Origin: Oscillatoriales cyanobacterium
GTDB lineage: Bacteria > Cyanobacteriota > Cyanobacteriia > Cyanobacteriales > Microcoleaceae
DNA length: 64,000 nt
Direction of reading: 5' to 3'
NCBI GenBank assembly: GCA_004294385.1
Contig: REAP01000018.1
Location: forward strand, 19,190 to 83,189
Shown here: positions 39,415 to 48,706 of the stretch, piece by piece
Layout: the number at the start of each line of letters is the position of its first letter
How positions within the stretch are numbered: the first letter of the stretch is position 1
Notes under the pieces: model-generated
Told to the model about the DNA's origin: nothing
Seen by the model: only the letters and a program-made list of their open reading frames with translations
Database searches by the model: none
Made by a program: the position numbers and the translations under genes

Positions 39415-39768
39415 TCAAACAGTAGCAAATTCCGTCAAAGGTCTTTTGCTAGGATGATGAAACCCCAAAACAATATCGCCCTTAGAAATTCCGGCTGCTA
39501 GTAAATCATCAACTACACATAAATTTGTTAAATCTTCTTCTACCCAAATTTTACCATCTTTAATCCGAAGATACATCGTCACATAGCGAACCCGTTCTTT
39601 ACCATTCCAGCCAGAACGAAACCAGAGATATTGATCTCGTTCTTCATCAAATGCCAGACGATCATCTGGATCTAATTCATCTAATGCGATCGCCCCCTGG
39701 ATTTTCATCTGATAATATTCTGTCAATATCTTTTTAATTGTGTTGCGATAGTATTCTAATTTATCCAT
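39415..39768 (-). CDS. XisI-like protein (fdxN element excision controlling factor family)
   Basis: MDKLEYYRNTIKKILTEYYQ...DPDDRLAFDEERDQYLWFRSGWNGKERVRYVTMYLRIKDGKIWVEEDLTN. Confidence 0.93.
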   Translation of the reverse strand: MDKLEYYRNTIKKILTEYYQMKIQGAIALDELDPDDRLAFDEERDQYLWFRSGWNGKERVRYVTMYLRIKDGKIWVEEDLTNLCVVDDLLAAGISKGDIVLGFHHPSKRPLTEFATV

Positions 39769-39892
39769 TGTATAATTTCCTCCTTTTTCATCTCAACTGT
39801 CATTAATAGCAGCCGATTTTCCTTGGCAATTAATTGTATCGACTTGCGTTGAAAAAACTCTTGATATACGGCATCATCAATTCCCAAAAACC
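39756..39892 (-). pseudogene. XisH-like gene 3' remnant
   Basis: FLGIDDAVYQEFFQRKSIQLIAKENRLLLMTVEMKKEEIIQWIN* with its stop overlapping the XisI start. Confidence 0.7.
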
Positions 39893-39928
39893 TGTAGGGG
39901 CGGGTTCACCAACAATATATAACGATCG

Positions 39929-40057
39929 CTAACAATCTAAATAAACCCGCCCGAACCCCACCAATAACCCACTAACAATCTAAATAAACCCGCCCGAACC
40001 CCACCAATAACCTACTAACAATCTAAATAAACCCGCCCGAACCCCACCAATAACCTA
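39929..40057. repeat. 43-bp tandem repeat, three copies
   Basis: taacaatctaaataaacccgcccgaaccccaccaataaccyac x3. Confidence 0.95.
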
Positions 40058-41323
40058 CTTTGGCAAACACTCCAATATTTTCTCACCACCTCTAGCCGTA
40101 ACCTCCGTAAACAAAGCCTCATAATGATTCAAAGCTTCCTCAAATCCATAATTCTCAACAGCATAACTTCTACCTTGCAAACCCAGCGCTTCCAACTTAG
40201 CCGGATTCAAATACAAATCTTCAACCCCATCAGCTAGAGCTTGCGGATCTTCCGGTGTCACCACCACCCCGCCACCACTTTGTTGCACTGCTTTATGAGC
40301 AGTACCAGTCTCAGGAACCGAAGCCAAAATAGCCCTGCCACTCGCCAACAGCACTTGAATTTTTGAAGGCATATTAAAATTAGTGACCCGCCGCTTTTGT
40401 ACCACCAAACTAACATCAGCAGCAGCTAACATTTCTGGCAATTTTTCTCGCGGTTCAAAGGGCAGTAACATCACATTAGTCGCTTTGTAAGTTTCGCAAT
40501 CTCTTTGCAAACGTGCCAGTGCTGTGGATTCTCCCACAATTACAAAAGCGATTTCTGGTATGTGTTTCAAACGAGCCGCTGCTTGGACAACTGTTTGCAA
40601 ACCTTGAGTCAGAGCAATATTGCCTGCGTAGAGAATGACAAATTTGCCCTGGAGATTGTGAGTTTTGCGAAAAGAGTTATTTTCTTTAGGTAAGGGACGG
40701 ATAAAATTGACATCAACCCAATTGGGAAGGCAAACTATTTTTTCCGGGGGTACTCCCTGAGAGTGCAATTTTTGGACAAAACCGCTGTCGATGACGCTGA
40801 CTTGGCTAGCTGTGCTGTAGGCGAATTTTTCTAAGGCATCAGCAATCTGAACTAGGATTCCGTTTTTTTTCACCAAACCGACGCGCACGGCTGCTTCTGA
40901 GACTATATCCTGAACGTTGAGGACGATCGGGCAACCGCGAATCCAACCGTAGAGAGCCACTGGAACACAAATCGGCAATGGGGGCATGGTTGAGAAAATC
41001 ACGTCTGGTCGATCGCCCCTAAACGCTTGAACAGCACTAGAAAACACAAAACTACCATCTAACAGCAGTCGGTCTAGCAAGCTAGGATGAGGGCCATTCA
41101 CCCGCACGTAGCTGCGCTGAATTGTCACACCTTTATGTTCTTCAGTGAGATAGAATTTGCCCCGATATTGTTCATAAATCCGGCGCTGGGGATAGTTCGG
41201 CATTCCTGTAACGACTCGAACTTGATGGCCACGCTTGACTAAGCCCTGGGCTAATTCTGTCATCAAAGGAGCAATGCCGATCGGCTCTGGATAATAGTTA
41301 TAGGAATAAATCAGAATACGCAT
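40055..41323 (-). CDS. Glycosyltransferase family 4, WcaI/WbuB-like
   Basis: MRILIYSYNYYPEPIGIAPLMTELAQGLVKRGHQVRVVTGMPNYPQRRIYEQYRGKFYLTEEHKGVTIQRSYV. Confidence 0.92.
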   Translation of the reverse strand: MRILIYSYNYYPEPIGIAPLMTELAQGLVKRGHQVRVVTGMPNYPQRRIYEQYRGKFYLTEEHKGVTIQRSYVRVNGPHPSLLDRLLLDGSFVFSSAVQAFRGDRPDVIFSTMPPLPICVPVALYGWIRGCPIVLNVQDIVSEAAVRVGLVKKNGILVQIADALEKFAYSTASQVSVIDSGFVQKLHSQGVPPEKIVCLPNWVDVNFIRPLPKENNSFRKTHNLQGKFVILYAGNIALTQGLQTVVQAAARLKHIPEIAFVIVGESTALARLQRDCETYKATNVMLLPFEPREKLPEMLAAADVSLVVQKRRVTNFNMPSKIQVLLASGRAILASVPETGTAHKAVQQSGGGVVVTPEDPQALADGVEDLYLNPAKLEALGLQGRSYAVENYGFEEALNHYEALFTEVTARGGEKILECLPK

Positions 41324-41486
41324 AATATTTAGTTTGAAGCAAATTTTCCTGCCGCCGCTACCTTGAGCTACTACCCGGTTAATTCCCCTGGATTTGGTTG
41401 GGTTCCGGGTAACACAGCCCTGGGCGCAGCCTGGAATTGTCTAGGCTCAACAGAATCCGCCCTCTGTGGCTTAGAGCCTCCCATCA

Positions 41487-41924
41487 TCAGGTAATGTTTT
41501 TTCGCATTACCAAGCAGTTGCGGCGATCGTCAGTACGGATATAACGAAGCTCCTCTGTCAGTTTGTGCATAAATAGCAATCCCCTTTCTCCTTCTTTTTC
41601 CAAAGGATCTCGCGGATCTTGGATAATAGAATGCAGTTTTGCTTCCAGGTCAAAAGGTTGACCCCTATCCCAAATCCTGATTTCTAAGTAATCGGGAAAC
41701 ACTGTTACTTCCAGGTCGATCGGTGTTGTGGACTGCAAGTTTTTGTGAGCATGGCGAACAGCATTTGTAAAGCCTTCATTCACAATCAGGCTACACTGCC
41801 ACGACAAATCCTCTGGTAGCAATGGTAGAACAATATTCTCCAACCATTCCTCAACTTGTTTCAAAGCCTCCATGTCCGTTTCAACTTGAAGGTGCAACTC
41901 CGTCTTTGGTTGCTGATCTTTCAT
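41487..41924 (-). CDS. RsbW-like ATP-binding protein (anti-sigma regulatory factor / serine kinase)
   Basis: LSWQCSLIVNEGFTNAVRHAHK...PDYLEIRIWDRGQPFD...ERGLLFMHKLTEELRY; start at MKDQQPKTELHLQVE. Confidence 0.88.
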   Translation of the reverse strand: MKDQQPKTELHLQVETDMEALKQVEEWLENIVLPLLPEDLSWQCSLIVNEGFTNAVRHAHKNLQSTTPIDLEVTVFPDYLEIRIWDRGQPFDLEAKLHSIIQDPRDPLEKEGERGLLFMHKLTEELRYIRTDDRRNCLVMRKNIT

Positions 41925-42169
41925 TTTTCTTCCCCTTGGTCGCCCCCCACCATACTTCGACCAAGGCCAGCAGAAGTGCGTACTTCGACTACGTGGCACC
42001 TGAGCAAAGTAGTCCCCGATCGTAGTCGAAGGATCAAAGGGCTTAGGATAAACCTAGTTGAAGGGCTTAGCACAAACTCAGTACAAATAGCTGTACTCAG
42101 TTTTGGCTCGACGTGAGCGATCGGCATAGCGGTGGCGGGAGAATAAGGATTGTAAGGTCTTGGCAACAT

Positions 42170-42420
42170 ATTAGTTAATTGACATACATCCTCGTCCTTT
42201 CATGAGCGAGGATTCCTTGACGCTTCACAGCAACGATGCTCCCGAAGTAGTCTTACCGTCGCTCCACGTCCGTTTAGAGTCTCCCAATGCCCTATGGCGA
42301 CTTTCGTGTTGTCTGAACAAGCTAAAAACTTGCTTTATGCCTCCAGGATGGACTTTTACCATTGCCCTTGTAGCTGTCTGCTATACAAATACTAGACAAG
42401 TCTAGACATTTGCTTCTTAC
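42170..42420 (-). mobile_element. Decayed IS200/IS605-type (TnpB) right-end remnant
   Basis: Reverse strand ...ALGDSKRTWSDGKTTSGASLL*SVKESS then hairpin AATCCTCGCTCATGAAAGGACGAGGATGTATGTCAA. Confidence 0.4.
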
Positions 42421-42803
42421 TTCATTGGGAGCATGGGAGCGGCTATCCCTCGGTAAGCTTTCACGGTTTAGCCATCGTTGCGTGGTTTTTGCATAAGTTA
42501 AGTAGTGACTTGACGAAGAATATTTTTTCGCTCGGTTTGCTATTTTGCATGGTGTTTTGCTAACTGGATTTTAGCTTATGGATAAAACCATTGCTCCACT
42601 TCATTGTTGATATTTCGCCCTTAAGCAGTATTTTAACTGACAATCCAAGCTTTTTCGCGAATATACGCGAGTTTGAACAAAATAGTACACCGTAGATTTG
42701 TCTGTTAGTGTACTATTCTGTCTATTTATTCGATACCTAGGTACTAGCTCTTTTTTTTACCCCCGCCGTACCATTCAGGCCAGCGGTGGGTTATTGACAG
42801 ATC

Positions 42804-43802
42804 CTATACGGCACCACTATTTTTGTTGAACAGAACAGCTATGGTTTTCACAATTAGTTTCAGGTCATACATCAGGCTCCAATTTTCTTGGTACTTTAAA
42901 TCCAGGCTGATGACATCTTCAAAGTTACGCACCTGAGAACGGCCATTGACTTGCCATTCTCCTGTCATACCTGGTTTGACATCAAAACGCTGCCACTGCG
43001 GTACCTCATAGCGGTCAACTTCGTCTGGAGTAGGCGGCCGAGTGCCGACTAGACTCATTTCGCCTTTGAGTACATTCCAAAATTGTGGCAATTCGTCCAG
43101 GCTGGTTTTTCGCAATATCCGCCCGACTTTGGTAATGCGGGGGTCATTGTCATTTTTGAAAAAAGCCCCGGATGCTTGGTTTTTGATTTGGGATTTGAGC
43201 GCTTCGGCGTTGGTACACATCGATCGAAACTTCCAAATCTGAAATCTTCTTCCCATCCACCCACAGCGAGTTTGAGCGAAAAATATCGGGCCCGGATCAT
43301 TAATTGTGATCGCTGCGACTATGGGTATAAACAATATTCCTGTAATTATCAAACCTACTATTGCCCCAACAATGTCGATCAGCCGTTTCACGAGCGATCG
43401 CACAGAAGGGTGCGTGACTGGTAACAAACTATCTCCACGGTTGTTATCAGCGGGGGCTGTGCTGACAGGAGACGACTCGATCGTCAGCACTTGATCTAGG
43501 CTAGTGAGTTCAAATACTGCCATCACCTGCGGTTTGAGACTCCGCAGCACTAAATCGCTGTCGCGCTGTTTGGCAAATTTTAGATTGCTGACTAAGGCAC
43601 CGATTCCGCTACTGTCGATAAATGTCGTCTGACTGAAGTCTAGGACAATTTTAGTGGGAACGGTGCTTCCAGAGAAAAGTTGCTGGCAGGTTGTCTTGAA
43701 GTTTACGGCTTCAAGTACGCTTAAGCGCACGGGGATATGAACAGAGGGAATCTCGTCCAAATATGTCACCCTAAAATCTGCCTCTGGGGTTTGGCTGACC
43801 AT
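42804..43802 (-). CDS. STAS domain fused to bacterial priming sugar transferase
   Basis: N-term LDFSQTTFIDSSGIGALVSNLKFAKQR (STAS); C-term KRLIDIVGAIVG...FRSMCTNAEAL...TSLDELPQFWNVLKGEMSLVGTRPPTPDEV...KPGMTGEWQVNGRS. Confidence 0.93.
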   Translation of the reverse strand: MVSQTPEADFRVTYLDEIPSVHIPVRLSVLEAVNFKTTCQQLFSGSTVPTKIVLDFSQTTFIDSSGIGALVSNLKFAKQRDSDLVLRSLKPQVMAVFELTSLDQVLTIESSPVSTAPADNNRGDSLLPVTHPSVRSLVKRLIDIVGAIVGLIITGILFIPIVAAITINDPGPIFFAQTRCGWMGRRFQIWKFRSMCTNAEALKSQIKNQASGAFFKNDNDPRITKVGRILRKTSLDELPQFWNVLKGEMSLVGTRPPTPDEVDRYEVPQWQRFDVKPGMTGEWQVNGRSQVRNFEDVISLDLKYQENWSLMYDLKLIVKTIAVLFNKNSGAV

Positions 43803-43998
43803 GAAGTCCTGGTTTCAAATTTCAATCTGATGTCTTTAGCCTATTGTGTCCTAGCCGCTCCCTTTTTACCAAATATTATTGTTAATAAAAGGCTAGATTT
43901 ACACAAACTTTATATTTTAAGTAGCAACCAGGAAAGCCAAGGAGTGATTCTGAGAAGCCCACACCATACCCGTCAAGCGGGTTGGTGTGTAAATATTC

Positions 43999-44667
43999 TC
44001 ACGAATTATAAACGTTTTCTGACTGAGAGGTTTCGCGGCCGATTGGTTTGACTTTCGCCTTAGCTTTGGCTGCGTTGCGTTTCAGGGCTTGGAGACGGGC
44101 TTCGTATTTAGCGCGCTGCTGCTTTTTCGAGGTTTGCTCGATTAGGGTTTTCAAGGCACTACCCAGACTTTTATAGGCGTTTGGCAAAGTGTAGCCAAAG
44201 CGGGTGGCGAGGGCGAGGGCTTTTTCATCAGCATCGATCGCTTCTTTTAAGCTTTTCTCTCCGTTGTTTTTCCGATAAAGCCTCCAGCCGGAGACACCGC
44301 ATAGGGATAGGGCTAGTACCAGTAGCAAACCATCTTGTACCCAAAGTTCGCCGACAGCGCCACCTAAACCGATCGCCAGGGCAGCCATTTCCCAACCATC
44401 TCTGGGGATGGTGTCGTTTTGGATGCGGGCGACTTCGTGCCAAAATAGCAGGTTTCGCTGATCCATTGCTAGTTGTTCCCAGCGGATCAGGTCTATCTGC
44501 ACTTCTACCTGATCTTTGCCGATTTCTTCGCTGCGGATCAAGGTGGGATTTACTTCTATGGTTTTTTCTACTGTTACCCAACTTTGGAGTTCTGGGGGCA
44601 GTATATTTTTCAGACGCCGGATCTCACTCATCTCGGCTCTTGCTGTGGAGGTTGCATAGGATGTCAT
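43999..44667 (-). CDS. DUF3318 domain-containing protein
   Basis: MSEIRRLKNILPPELQSWVTVEKT...LDQRNLLFWHEVARIQNDTIPRDGWEMAALAIGLGGAVGELWVQDG. Confidence 0.9.
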   Translation of the reverse strand: MTSYATSTARAEMSEIRRLKNILPPELQSWVTVEKTIEVNPTLIRSEEIGKDQVEVQIDLIRWEQLAMDQRNLLFWHEVARIQNDTIPRDGWEMAALAIGLGGAVGELWVQDGLLLVLALSLCGVSGWRLYRKNNGEKSLKEAIDADEKALALATRFGYTLPNAYKSLGSALKTLIEQTSKKQQRAKYEARLQALKRNAAKAKAKVKPIGRETSQSENVYNS

Positions 44668-45146
44668 AGATCCGACCTTAAAATTTTCAAAGGGTTAACA
44701 TCTGTTTCAAGAAATCTGTCTATTTCTACCTAAATCTACTCATTCACCCAAAATTTGAAAACTGTTGACAGTAGCTGTATAATTCAATTGCGCTTGATTC
44801 ACGCGAGTTGCTCTCGTCTTAGTTGGTGTGACAACCGAAAAAACACCTGGCACGAATGAATCACTAACTACAATTAAATATTTTTACCTCAAAGTCGCAA
44901 ATTCTAACTGGGGAATTGTCGCCCCGTGCTTAATGTTGAGCGCAAGCTAAGCAGTAAGCAAGCAGTGATGCACTACTTTTTACATTGAGGAAGTTACACC
45001 GCAGACTTGGACTGGTCATAGTTTTGCTCTTCATGAGTAGATTTAGATAGGTTGTTAGAAGCGGTTAATATGCTTGTATATTCTGGAGCATAATTCTACT
45101 TTAACACAGAACACTCTTCTGCCTTAAAGCTGCAACTGCGTTTTAT

Positions 45147-45175
45147 CCCCGGCTTAAAAGACCGGGGTTTTGCGT
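45147..45175 (+). terminator. Terminator-like hairpin on + strand
   Basis: CCCCGG CTTAAAAGA CCGGGG TTTT, with no + strand CDS upstream. Confidence 0.5.
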
Positions 45176-45249
45176 GTGACGCGCTATGGCAAACCTTTCA
45201 CGCCTTCTATTCGAGCATTTTCGCGTCCCCATCTCCCCATCTCCCCCTC

Positions 45250-46899
45250 CTACTCTCCTTTTTTCTGTTTCTTTTGCATCAACGGCTCAATTTCTTGTCG
45301 CAACTTCAACCAAGCCGACAAAACCTCTGGTTTAGAAGTTATACCTTTTTGAATCAAAACCACCCCATCCAATACTTGAGCAACCCCGTAAGTTCCCTGC
45401 CGCAGAGCTCCGTCAGCAAAACGTACTCCCCCCCTAACTCTACCGCGATCGATCGGACCTTTCAAATTATCCTCCTGCAACTGCCACAAATCCAGCAATC
45501 CATAATCAACATCAACAGTTTTTCCCTGTTCATCCTTCATCTGCATCACTTCTAAGCGAATGATGTTCCGCCGCCCGGAGAGGTGAGAAACTATATAACT
45601 GCTCGTGGAAATACTAGCATCTTTTGGAATCAAATTAAAAACAGTCTTTAAATCAGCAGCGTGATCCAATTGAGCGCTTAAAGATTGATAAACCCAAGGT
45701 TGGATAGAATAAGGAGAAATGAAATACAAAGCTCGATGCGGATTAGAAGTATACGTCAACAACATTGACAAACAAATACACCCAATCCAGAAACGGTGCA
45801 GCCTAGGTTTGAATTTTTCTTGATGTTGCGACCACCATAATATCGTACCGTAAAACAAGCCCGGAATTACAGCCAAGGTATAGCGAGTATTGATTGAAGT
45901 AGCCGACTGATTAAAAACTTGCAACAGTAGAACTGACAAAGGAAAAGCTGTCATGATCCAAGCACTAGGAGTAATCACAGGTATAAATCCTAGCGGCAAC
46001 CAATGACCTAAAAGATATAAAATGCGTCTGCTGAAGTTAGTAAACAATACTTGAATTATGATCTGAGGCTGGCTGATAATCGCCCATAGCAGCTCCAGAG
46101 TTGAAGGCGCTTCTGTTTTGACAAATTTCCTAAAGTAACTCGCTAAATACAATCTAGAACTATCAACCGAAAACATCGGCATCACTGTAGTAGTTATTAA
46201 AACCACGTAGCTGAAGCTGATAGCGCACAAAGCCATACCAGTACGCGGGTAACGGCGACTAAAAATTAAATATACTCCGATACCAAATAAACTAATTCCC
46301 ACATCTTCGCGAGTTCCTAAAGTTAAGGCTGCGAAAATCCAAAATAACACCCAACGCTGCTTTTCTAATGCTAAAAGCAAGCTAAATACAAACAAAGGAA
46401 TTTGGCAGTGTTCGTAGAAATTGCCCAGCGTCGGCCCGATTACGCCATTTGCTCCGTAATAGCTGGCTACGATCATTACTGATATCGGAACAGACAGATA
46501 GTGTCTTGCTAAAAAGTATAAAACTATTCCCGCAGCAGCGATTAAAGCTACTTGCAATACAATCAGGGTAATAGGGGATGGAAACAAAGCATAAATTGGC
46601 ATCCAAAGTAAAAAATCGATAACAAAGTGTTGCCCTAAGTGGATGTAGGATGGGTATGACAGTTGTCTGTCAATCAGCGAGGCGCTAGAGGCTGCTGAAG
46701 AAAGGGAACTTTGAAATAATTTGCCGTGTACGCTATTCCAAAATACTTGGTTAAATAAGCCGTGATCGTAGGTGATTAAAAAACTCTCATAGTTAATTAT
46801 ACTAAAAGTTAAGACTACTGTAAAAAAAATGGCTGCTAGAATGATAACTTGACGCAATCCAGTTTGATTTTGCCAGTAATCTAGAGGTTTAAATTTCAT
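45250..46899 (-). CDS. DUF2079 family membrane protein
   Basis: Multi-TM, FLITYDHGLFNQVFWNSVHGKLFQSSL...LGQHFVIDFLLWMPIYALFPSPITLIVLQ. Confidence 0.88.
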   Translation of the reverse strand: MKFKPLDYWQNQTGLRQVIILAAIFFTVVLTFSIINYESFLITYDHGLFNQVFWNSVHGKLFQSSLSSAASSASLIDRQLSYPSYIHLGQHFVIDFLLWMPIYALFPSPITLIVLQVALIAAAGIVLYFLARHYLSVPISVMIVASYYGANGVIGPTLGNFYEHCQIPLFVFSLLLALEKQRWVLFWIFAALTLGTREDVGISLFGIGVYLIFSRRYPRTGMALCAISFSYVVLITTTVMPMFSVDSSRLYLASYFRKFVKTEAPSTLELLWAIISQPQIIIQVLFTNFSRRILYLLGHWLPLGFIPVITPSAWIMTAFPLSVLLLQVFNQSATSINTRYTLAVIPGLFYGTILWWSQHQEKFKPRLHRFWIGCICLSMLLTYTSNPHRALYFISPYSIQPWVYQSLSAQLDHAADLKTVFNLIPKDASISTSSYIVSHLSGRRNIIRLEVMQMKDEQGKTVDVDYGLLDLWQLQEDNLKGPIDRGRVRGGVRFADGALRQGTYGVAQVLDGVVLIQKGITSKPEVLSAWLKLRQEIEPLMQKKQKKGE

Positions 46900-46931
46900 G
46901 ACTTTTGTGGAATTAGAAGATTTTGCTAAGG

Positions 46932-47702
46932 CTAACTGAAGTTTTTTTTGAATTCGGAAATAGAAATAAATTCTCCTTTAGTTTTTAGTACAGTCAAATA
47001 TTTTTCTAGTTTGTCAATCATTTTAATCCCTGAATCTTTTTTCACGTAACCGGGGAGTTTAAACTGCGAAATATCAGTAAATTCCCAGGGGTGAAAGTAG
47101 ATGTTTAGATAAGAATCTGTTTCTAAGGTGAGCTTAGTTGCTAATTGGATCATTGACAAGGGGAAATTCTTAAAACTCAACCAAAACAGGGGGAATCGAA
47201 TCAGAGGAGTAACTGAAATAGGAAGGTTAAGCAGTTTATTCGTATAATATACAGTTCTGGGTTTGAATAGGTTATTGTATCTGCCTGGTATATAAGTTGG
47301 GTTCATCGATGAGTTGTATTCGTAGCCTGCTTTTTCTATTTCTGCGTCGTCAATTGGTTGAAGTCTTGCCATCCTGAAACCCGTGACTTTAGTATTAGTT
47401 ATGGATTCTAAAGTTTGTTTAGATTTTTGTAAATCATCGGGGCAAAATTGGGAATGATAAAAACCGTGGGAGGCAATTTCATGTTTTTGTGAAAGTTGTT
47501 GAATTATCTCTCGGTTGTGCAGTGCGAAGTTAGCAGTCACAAAAAATGTAGCCGTAATTTCTAATCTGTCTAAAAGTGAAATGACATTTAACAAGCCTCT
47601 TTTAGAGACTTCAAATTTGATGTCATTTTCCAGGGGTTGACCGTATTCTTCGGGAATGTCAAATTCTTCTATGTCAAAGCTCAATAAAATGTATTTATTC
47701 AT
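46932..47702 (-). CDS. Polysaccharide deacetylase family protein
   Basis: LSFDIEEFDIPEEYG...ITATFFVTANFA...HEIASHGFYHSQF...GFRMARLQP. Confidence 0.93.
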   Translation of the reverse strand: MNKYILLSFDIEEFDIPEEYGQPLENDIKFEVSKRGLLNVISLLDRLEITATFFVTANFALHNREIIQQLSQKHEIASHGFYHSQFCPDDLQKSKQTLESITNTKVTGFRMARLQPIDDAEIEKAGYEYNSSMNPTYIPGRYNNLFKPRTVYYTNKLLNLPISVTPLIRFPLFWLSFKNFPLSMIQLATKLTLETDSYLNIYFHPWEFTDISQFKLPGYVKKDSGIKMIDKLEKYLTVLKTKGEFISISEFKKNFS

Positions 47703-48423
47703 AGTTGCCAGCGCGATTATTATAGCGAATCCTTAACAAACAAGAAAACATTTCTAGAGAATCTTTAACTATATTTACTTTGGAAGTTTTGTATAAGTGT
47801 TGTTCGGAAACTCTGGCAGGGATTTCACCGATTGTATATCCTTTTTTTTGTGCGAGAAAAAGTAGTTCGGCATCAAAGGAAAACCCAGTGATTGTCTGTT
47901 GCTTGAATATTTCTTGGGCTGCTTTATTTTTAAATCCTTTGAGTCCCGCCTGCATATCTCTATAGGGCAAATTGAGAATTTTTCTGGAAATAAAGTTAAA
48001 TATTTTGCCTGATATTTTTCTAATTAAGGTAAGATTGCGGAAATTGTGTCTGTCGAGGTTTCTGCAACCAATTACGACATCAAATTTTTCTAACTTTTCT
48101 ACTAATGGTTCGAGGTGTTCCAGGGAGTAAGCTAAGTCGCCATCCATGAAGCAGATGCAGTCAGCATCTACAGATTCGCTGCCTTTTTTAACGGCATAAC
48201 CTTTTCCTTGACGCTGGCTGTAAGAAATTACTTTGATATGATGTGTTGGGAAGATTGTGAGTTTGTTTTCGATAATTTGCAGTGTATCATCTGTCGATCC
48301 GTCATTAACAATGATAAAATTGTAGGCATGATTTTTTTGAGCAAATTCTAAAACTTTGTCAAAAGTTTGTTCTATGCAATTTGCTTCGTTGTAAACAGGC
48401 AGAATTACTGCAATTTTTATCAT
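47695..48423 (-). CDS. Family 2 glycosyltransferase (dolichyl-phosphate hexose synthase-like)
   Basis: IAVILPVYNEANCIEQTFDKVLEFA...FIIVNDGSTDDTLQII...CFMDGDLAYSLEHLEPLVE. Confidence 0.95.
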   Translation of the reverse strand: MIKIAVILPVYNEANCIEQTFDKVLEFAQKNHAYNFIIVNDGSTDDTLQIIENKLTIFPTHHIKVISYSQRQGKGYAVKKGSESVDADCICFMDGDLAYSLEHLEPLVEKLEKFDVVIGCRNLDRHNFRNLTLIRKISGKIFNFISRKILNLPYRDMQAGLKGFKNKAAQEIFKQQTITGFSFDAELLFLAQKKGYTIGEIPARVSEQHLYKTSKVNIVKDSLEMFSCLLRIRYNNRAGNYE

Positions 48424-48706
48424 TATGATTGACTTGGACTTTCGCAGAAATCATGCTACCACTTCGGGGGGCAAATCACAAGTACAAAAATTACAGGGAA
48501 AACTTGGGGCAGAAATCAGGATTGTCAACTGTGGGCTGGGGTTGCATCAGTGGCGCGATCGGGCTAAATTGTATCATGCAGGACTGTATCTAGCTCATGT
48601 TTACAGGAAAATAAGGGCGATCGCATCTACAATCTAGATACAAACGCAATCTTGCCCAAAAAATCCTCACCCTTCCACCTAAGTTCAACACCTTATTACG
48701 TCGTAA

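Noticed and set aside
48425-48637. Short + strand ORF MIDLDFRRNHATTSGGKSQVQKLQ...
   Set aside because: No recognisable family and small; could be a remnant but not supportable from sequence alone.
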